DNA of 64,000 nt from contig JAFEBO010000004.1 in the NCBI GenBank assembly GCA_018242625.1, forward strand, positions 62,001-126,000, read 5' to 3'. The DNA comes from Planctomycetota bacterium. Its GTDB lineage: Bacteria; Planctomycetota; Phycisphaerae; Phycisphaerales; UBA1924. How positions within the stretch are numbered: position 1 is the stretch's first letter; every line of letters starts with the position of its first letter. Position numbers and translations under genes: made by a program. Shown here one piece after another: positions 60,647 through 64,000 of this stretch. The notes beneath the pieces are model-generated. The model saw only the letters and a program-made list of their open reading frames with translations, was not told the DNA's origin and searched no databases.

Positions 60647-62050
60647 ATGAAACAGGCACATGCTTCGATCGTCGCGCGTTTTCACGCATCCGCACTTCTC
60701 GTTTGCGCCCTTTCCGCATCCGGTCTCGCCGACACCACGTTTCAGCCCGCCGGCACTCTCGGGCAGTGGTTTGATCCGGCGAACTGGAGCAACGGCCTGC
60801 CCGGGCCGGCAACGAACACGTTCGTTGGCGATTCCAAAATCGCTGTCGTCAAAGGAGACACCGCGTACGGCGGCAGCCTCGCGGTCGGGTACCAGGACGG
60901 CAAGGACGGAACTATTGAAATCGCGGACACCCTTGGCAGCAAGCTCTCCGCCAATCTGAATCTCGGCGCCGCTAAGAACTCCACCGGATTGATCAATATG
61001 ACCGGCGGCACCTTCGACGGCGCTTCCGTGACCTCCATCGGCATCCTCGGCAAGGGCGTCTTCCGCCAGCTGAAGGGCACCGCCAGTCACAACGTGCTTT
61101 ACGTCGGCGCGGGCAAGAACGCCGGGGAGGGCGAGGGTGTCTACGAGATGAACGGCGGCTGGTGCTTCGTCAAATCCGCTTTCATCGGAAACAACAGCAA
61201 GGCACGAGTGGATCAAAAGGGGGGACTCTTCGTCGTCAGCGGCACATCCTTCAAAATCCGTTCCGCTCAGGGCGCCGCGTACAACCTGTCCGACGGCCTG
61301 CTCAGCGTCGATCCCGATGCCGAAATCGGAGCCGTTCAGAGCGGCGACTTCCTCCAGACCGGCGGAAGCGCCATCTTCAACAAAAACGTCTACAACGGCG
61401 GATACCTATCCGACGGCGTCGTCGCCGGCACCGGCAAAGGCTCATTTACGATCAGCACCGGCGCCGCGTCCACAAAAATCACCGGCACCCTCTACAACCT
61501 CGAAAAAGCGACAATCACGATCCGGAACAAGTCCACCGTCACCGTGGGTCTCGTCGACAACTCGCGCGGCGGCACCATGATCGTCGACGGCGCTTTCAAA
61601 AACGTGGACGGCTCCAAAACCAAGATCTTGAACGGCGGCACCGGCAAGATCACCATCGAGAACGAATTCCAGCGCATCGGCGTCTGCTCGATCGACGGCG
61701 ATTTCACCCAGACCAACGGCGTCCTGGCTATGCACGTCGCCGGTTTCGGCGCCGATCAGTTCTGCGTACTGCGCGGCACGGGCAACGCCGTCCTGGGCGG
61801 CAGCCTCTGGGTCGACTTCCTCGAAAACACAAACATCCAGCTCTTCAAGCCGATCAAGATCATCGACTTCGCCGGCGGATCGGTCACCGGCGACTTCCAG
61901 TCCGTGATCCTCCCCACGCTCCAGGACGGCCGTTCGTGGGAGATTCGTCGTGGAGCCGATTACTTCGCAATCGAAGTGGTCCCAGCCCCAGCTCCGCTGG
62001 GATGTCTCGCCGCCGGTCTATTCGTCGCGACGCGCCGCCGCCGAGCCTGA
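60647..62050 (+). CDS. beta-helical secreted protein with PEP-CTERM-like sorting signal
   Basis: 467 residues. Signal peptide (about 1-28), then pectate-lyase/autotransporter-like beta-repeats (GSLAVGYQDGKDGTIEIAD, ANLNLGAAKNSTGLINMTGG, ATITIRNKSTVTVGLVD, GGTGKITIENEFQRIG). The last 23 residues are VPAPAPLGCLAAGLFVATRRRRA-like: a Pro/Ala motif, a single hydrophobic helix and a run of Arg. This is the architecture of PEP-CTERM exosortase substrates (the motif is VPAPAP). It would be moved to the surface. No exosortase gene is in the window. ATG 60647 follows GGGGGAGAG. It is convergent with the thioredoxin gene. Confidence 0.8.
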   Translation: MKQAHASIVARFHASALLVCALSASGLADTTFQPAGTLGQWFDPANWSNGLPGPATNTFVGDSKIAVVKGDTAYGGSLAVGYQDGKDGTIEIADTLGSKLSANLNLGAAKNSTGLINMTGGTFDGASVTSIGILGKGVFRQLKGTASHNVLYVGAGKNAGEGEGVYEMNGGWCFVKSAFIGNNSKARVDQKGGLFVVSGTSFKIRSAQGAAYNLSDGLLSVDPDAEIGAVQSGDFLQTGGSAIFNKNVYNGGYLSDGVVAGTGKGSFTISTGAASTKITGTLYNLEKATITIRNKSTVTVGLVDNSRGGTMIVDGAFKNVDGSKTKILNGGTGKITIENEFQRIGVCSIDGDFTQTNGVLAMHVAGFGADQFCVLRGTGNAVLGGSLWVDFLENTNIQLFKPIKIIDFAGGSVTGDFQSVILPTLQDGRSWEIRRGADYFAIEVVPAPAPLGCLAAGLFVATRRRRA

Positions 62051-62051
62051 G

Positions 62052-63302
62052 CTACTTCTTCTCTGCCAGCGCCTTCTCCAGGCTCGCCCTGAGATCTTTC
62101 ACATCCCCGCCGTTCTTCTCGGCCGTATCGAGCAGTTCCTTCATCGCCGGCCGCGCCTGCCCGTTCCGCAGCGCAAACCCCAACGGCCCCGTAATCGTCC
62201 GCGGCGAGTCGCGCAGCTCGATCGCCTTGGCCATCACCGCCGCCGCAACATCATCCTTCCCCGCCGCCAGAGCGCCCAGGTACAGCGCCGCGACCTGCTC
62301 GCGGAACATCGTCCACGGCTGCTCCTTGATCTCCGCCTTGGTGGCCTCGTCCAGCCCTTCGGGCAGCTTGCGGTCCATCGATGCCATCTGGCTCGCCATC
62401 ATGTAGCTCGACTGCACCGCCGCCGCCGGATCCGGATAGAGAAGCATGAGATCAGCGAACCGCTGGTTCTCGATCAGCAGATCCTGCAGGCGGAACGCTT
62501 CGCGTGCAAAGGCCGCAACGCCGTCCTTTTCCCCCTTCACCCTGTCAAACCACGCCAGCGTCCGAGCCTCATCGCCGATCACGCCATTCAGCACCATCCA
62601 GTCATCCAGCGTGCGAAAATCGCGATCCTCCGTTTTCATCTTCGCTTCCGCAGCATCGCGAAGCTTCGTAAATGCGGCCTTGGCTCCCTCGTTGCGTGAT
62701 GCCAGCGCCGCCATATCGCTCGCCATGAACGAACCGCGCACGCCGCTCATCGACGGGTCGATCTGCACCATGTTGTCCCAGAGCCACACGTACTCCTCGG
62801 TGGCCTCCGCCGCCTTGCCCGCCTGCGAAAGTTCCCGCGCGGTCATCAGCCGCTCCTGCATGTTCTTCGAGTCTTTGTTGACCTTGGGGCCGTCCGCGAG
62901 CTTTCCGCTGCTCGCCTCTTCCATCCATGCCAGCGTCTTGGGCCCGTCCATGTAGCCGACCTTGCGCGCGATCTCATTCCCGCCCTTGATCATCACCATC
63001 GTCGGCATCGCCGCGATCTGAAACTCGCCGGCGATCTTCTTCTCCTTGTCGACATCGACCTCGATCGCGACGCCGTGCGCCTTCACCCACTCGACGACCT
63101 TGGCATCCTGCCACGTGGTCTTATCCATCGCCTTGCACGGCATGCACCATTCCGCCGTGAACTTGATCAGCAGCATCTTTTCCGTGCCCGCCACCTGCTT
63201 CTTCGCTTCCTCCAGCGTCACATCCGTAAACGCGGGAGGCAGCGCCGCCACCGCCGCGGAAGAAGCAATCATCGACACCGCCGCAACAAGGATTTTCAGC
63301 AT
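62052..63302 (-). CDS. secreted thioredoxin-domain protein
   Basis: 416 residues. A signal peptide (MLKILVAAVSMIASSAAVAA) precedes a thioredoxin domain (about 25-130) with FTAEWCMPCKAMDKT (C53 and C56, WCxPC) and the cis-Pro loop IAAMPTMVMI. From about 150 the protein is entirely helical, with TPR-like helices (KNMQERLMTARELSQAGKAAEATEEY) to the end. It likely catalyses disulfide exchange in the periplasm. Its C-terminal ~110 residues are paralogous to the adjacent fragment at 63322. Confidence 0.9.
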   Translation of the reverse strand: MLKILVAAVSMIASSAAVAALPPAFTDVTLEEAKKQVAGTEKMLLIKFTAEWCMPCKAMDKTTWQDAKVVEWVKAHGVAIEVDVDKEKKIAGEFQIAAMPTMVMIKGGNEIARKVGYMDGPKTLAWMEEASSGKLADGPKVNKDSKNMQERLMTARELSQAGKAAEATEEYVWLWDNMVQIDPSMSGVRGSFMASDMAALASRNEGAKAAFTKLRDAAEAKMKTEDRDFRTLDDWMVLNGVIGDEARTLAWFDRVKGEKDGVAAFAREAFRLQDLLIENQRFADLMLLYPDPAAAVQSSYMMASQMASMDRKLPEGLDEATKAEIKEQPWTMFREQVAALYLGALAAGKDDVAAAVMAKAIELRDSPRTITGPLGFALRNGQARPAMKELLDTAEKNGGDVKDLRASLEKALAEKK

Positions 63303-63321
63303 GCGATAACTCTAGCGCGGA

Positions 63322-63624
63322 TCACTTGGGATGCTGCGTCGCGGCCCTTTGGCGCAGAGCCGACACATCAGCCCCCGACTTGGTCGCCTGATCCAGCCAG
63401 ATCGCCGCCTCCGGGCATCCAACATTGATGTTCACACACGCTTCCACGAGGGCCACCCGCATGGTCGGTGTGTCCCGCAGCTCCAGGAGCGTTTGCGCGA
63501 ACGTCTTCGCATCGTCGCCCTTCCCGGCGGCAATCTGCGATGCGTAAATCCGCGCTCCCTGCTTCTCGAAAAACAGCAGCTGCTGATCGCCCAGTCCCGG
63601 GCTCTGCTTGTTCAGACTCTCCAC
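63322..63624 (-). CDS. truncated paralogue of the thioredoxin protein C-terminus
   Basis: 100 residues from GTG 63624. FFEKQGARIYASQIAAGKGD...LLELRDTP...CPEAAIWLDQATKSGADVSALRQRA aligns, with a single one-residue gap, to the last ~95 residues of the neighbouring thioredoxin protein (MFREQVAALYLGALAAGKDD...AIELRDSP...PAMKELLDTAEKNGGDVKDLRASL). The thioredoxin domain is missing. The homologous-looking frame continues upstream about 20 codons (ARRQYKLISRGV) with no Met, then meets a stop inside rpoN. So this is either a remnant of a duplicated gene or a small gene with a GTG start. I see no good ribosome site. Confidence 0.6.
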   Translation of the reverse strand: MESLNKQSPGLGDQQLLFFEKQGARIYASQIAAGKGDDAKTFAQTLLELRDTPTMRVALVEACVNINVGCPEAAIWLDQATKSGADVSALRQRAATQHPK

Positions 63625-63688
63625 TCCGCGCGAGATCAGCTTGTATTGCCGCCGGGCCCAGCTCGGCGCATCCGAAATCCGCGCTCGA

Positions 63689-64000
63689 CTAGAACTCCCG
63701 CCTCAGCCGCGCCGCCGGAATGTTCAGCTGATCCCGGTACTTCGCCACCGTCCTCCGCGCAATCTCAATCCCGCGATTCTTCAGTTCGTCCACCAGCGCC
63801 TCGTCCGACCACGGCTTCTTCTTGTCCTCGTGGTCGATGATGTCACGCAGCGCGACTTTGATCGCATCCCACGCCATGTCCTCGCCGCCCTCGGTCTGCA
63901 CGCCGCCGGAAAAGAACTTCCGCAAGGGCACCACGCCCCGCGGCGTCTGAATGTGCTTCTCGCTCACCGCCCGGCTCACCGTCGCCACGTGAATCCCGAG
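63689..64000 (-). CDS. rpoN: RNA polymerase sigma-54 factor, C-terminal part (N-terminus beyond window)
   Basis: The frame is open to the window end at 64000 and ends at 63689. The visible C-terminus has LGIHVATVSRAVSEKHIQTPRG (the DNA-binding helix-turn-helix) and the RpoN box RRTVAKYRDQLNIPAARLRR, both signatures of sigma-54. Sigma-54 recognises -24/-12 promoters and needs an ATP-driven activator to open DNA. It is the only sigma-54 evidence within the window besides the promoter before dnaK. The stop lies 64 bp before the thioredoxin-fragment start. Confidence 0.95.
   Translation of the reverse strand, partial: LGIHVATVSRAVSEKHIQTPRGVVPLRKFFSGGVQTEGGEDMAWDAIKVALRDIIDHEDKKKPWSDEALVDELKNRGIEIARRTVAKYRDQLNIPAARLRREF

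Overview
The window is GC-rich chromosomal DNA, densely coded on both strands, with frequent GTG and TTG starts. It looks like a member of the Planctomycetota, most likely a Phycisphaerae-type bacterium. Supporting features are bactofilins, a prepilin-type protein, a Ser/Thr kinase fused to TPRs, an ECF sigma/anti-sigma pair, a PEP-CTERM-type surface protein, and secreted subtilases that end in the Cys-bracketed dockerin-like domain known from Planctomycetota as the GC-type dockerin. The taxonomic call is inference from gene content. I saw no transposase, phage gene, CRISPR array or rRNA.

Layout. 1-20 kb: a truncated secreted protein, two bactofilins, a methyltransferase, a TolC-type lipoprotein, a GH35-type glycosidase overlapping an HD hydrolase, a secreted PDZ protein, yicC and secG, an M28 peptidase lipoprotein, tRNA-Ala(TGC), an outer-membrane barrel, a secreted cyclophilin, a pseudopilin, an ECF sigma/anti-sigma pair, and a large coiled-coil protein with two membrane helices. 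20.3-29.9 kb: five consecutive same-strand S8 subtilases, the most distinctive block of the window. Each has a signal peptide, an intact D/H/S triad, a PA-like insert and a C-terminal dockerin-like pair of calcium loops. 30-41 kb: tpiA, an FAD oxidoreductase, a small membrane protein behind an operator-like promoter, a lipoprotein, pckA, a DMT transporter, a P-loop kinase, a TPR Ser/Thr kinase and a methyltransferase. 41-52 kb: dnaK behind a textbook sigma-54 promoter, a cupin, a ComB-like phosphatase, a ClpP-fold protease, rdgB, a PfkB kinase, rpiA, a class A beta-lactamase-like hydrolase, a lipoprotein and an ALDH7-type dehydrogenase. 52-64 kb: a fatty-acid desaturase, a PDZ/aspartyl-protease-like protein divergent from a TetR gene that sits behind two operator-like palindromes, a DUF1761 and SRPBCC pair, a second PfkB kinase, a glutamine amidotransferase, a DNA glycosylase, a diguanylate cyclase, a PEP-CTERM protein, a thioredoxin-domain protein with a truncated paralogue beside it, and the 3' end of rpoN.

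How the genes work together. Housekeeping carbon metabolism (tpiA, pckA, rpiA, two sugar kinases) is interspersed with envelope and secretion functions. The subtilases, M28 peptidase, GH35-like enzyme, TolC-like protein and PEP-CTERM protein suggest a bacterium that degrades polymers at its surface. The best candidate for an undescribed system is the five-gene protease/dockerin array. The best regulatory signals are the sigma-54 site before dnaK (with rpoN in the same window), the paired operators before tetR, and the operator overlapping the -10 box at 32.2 kb.
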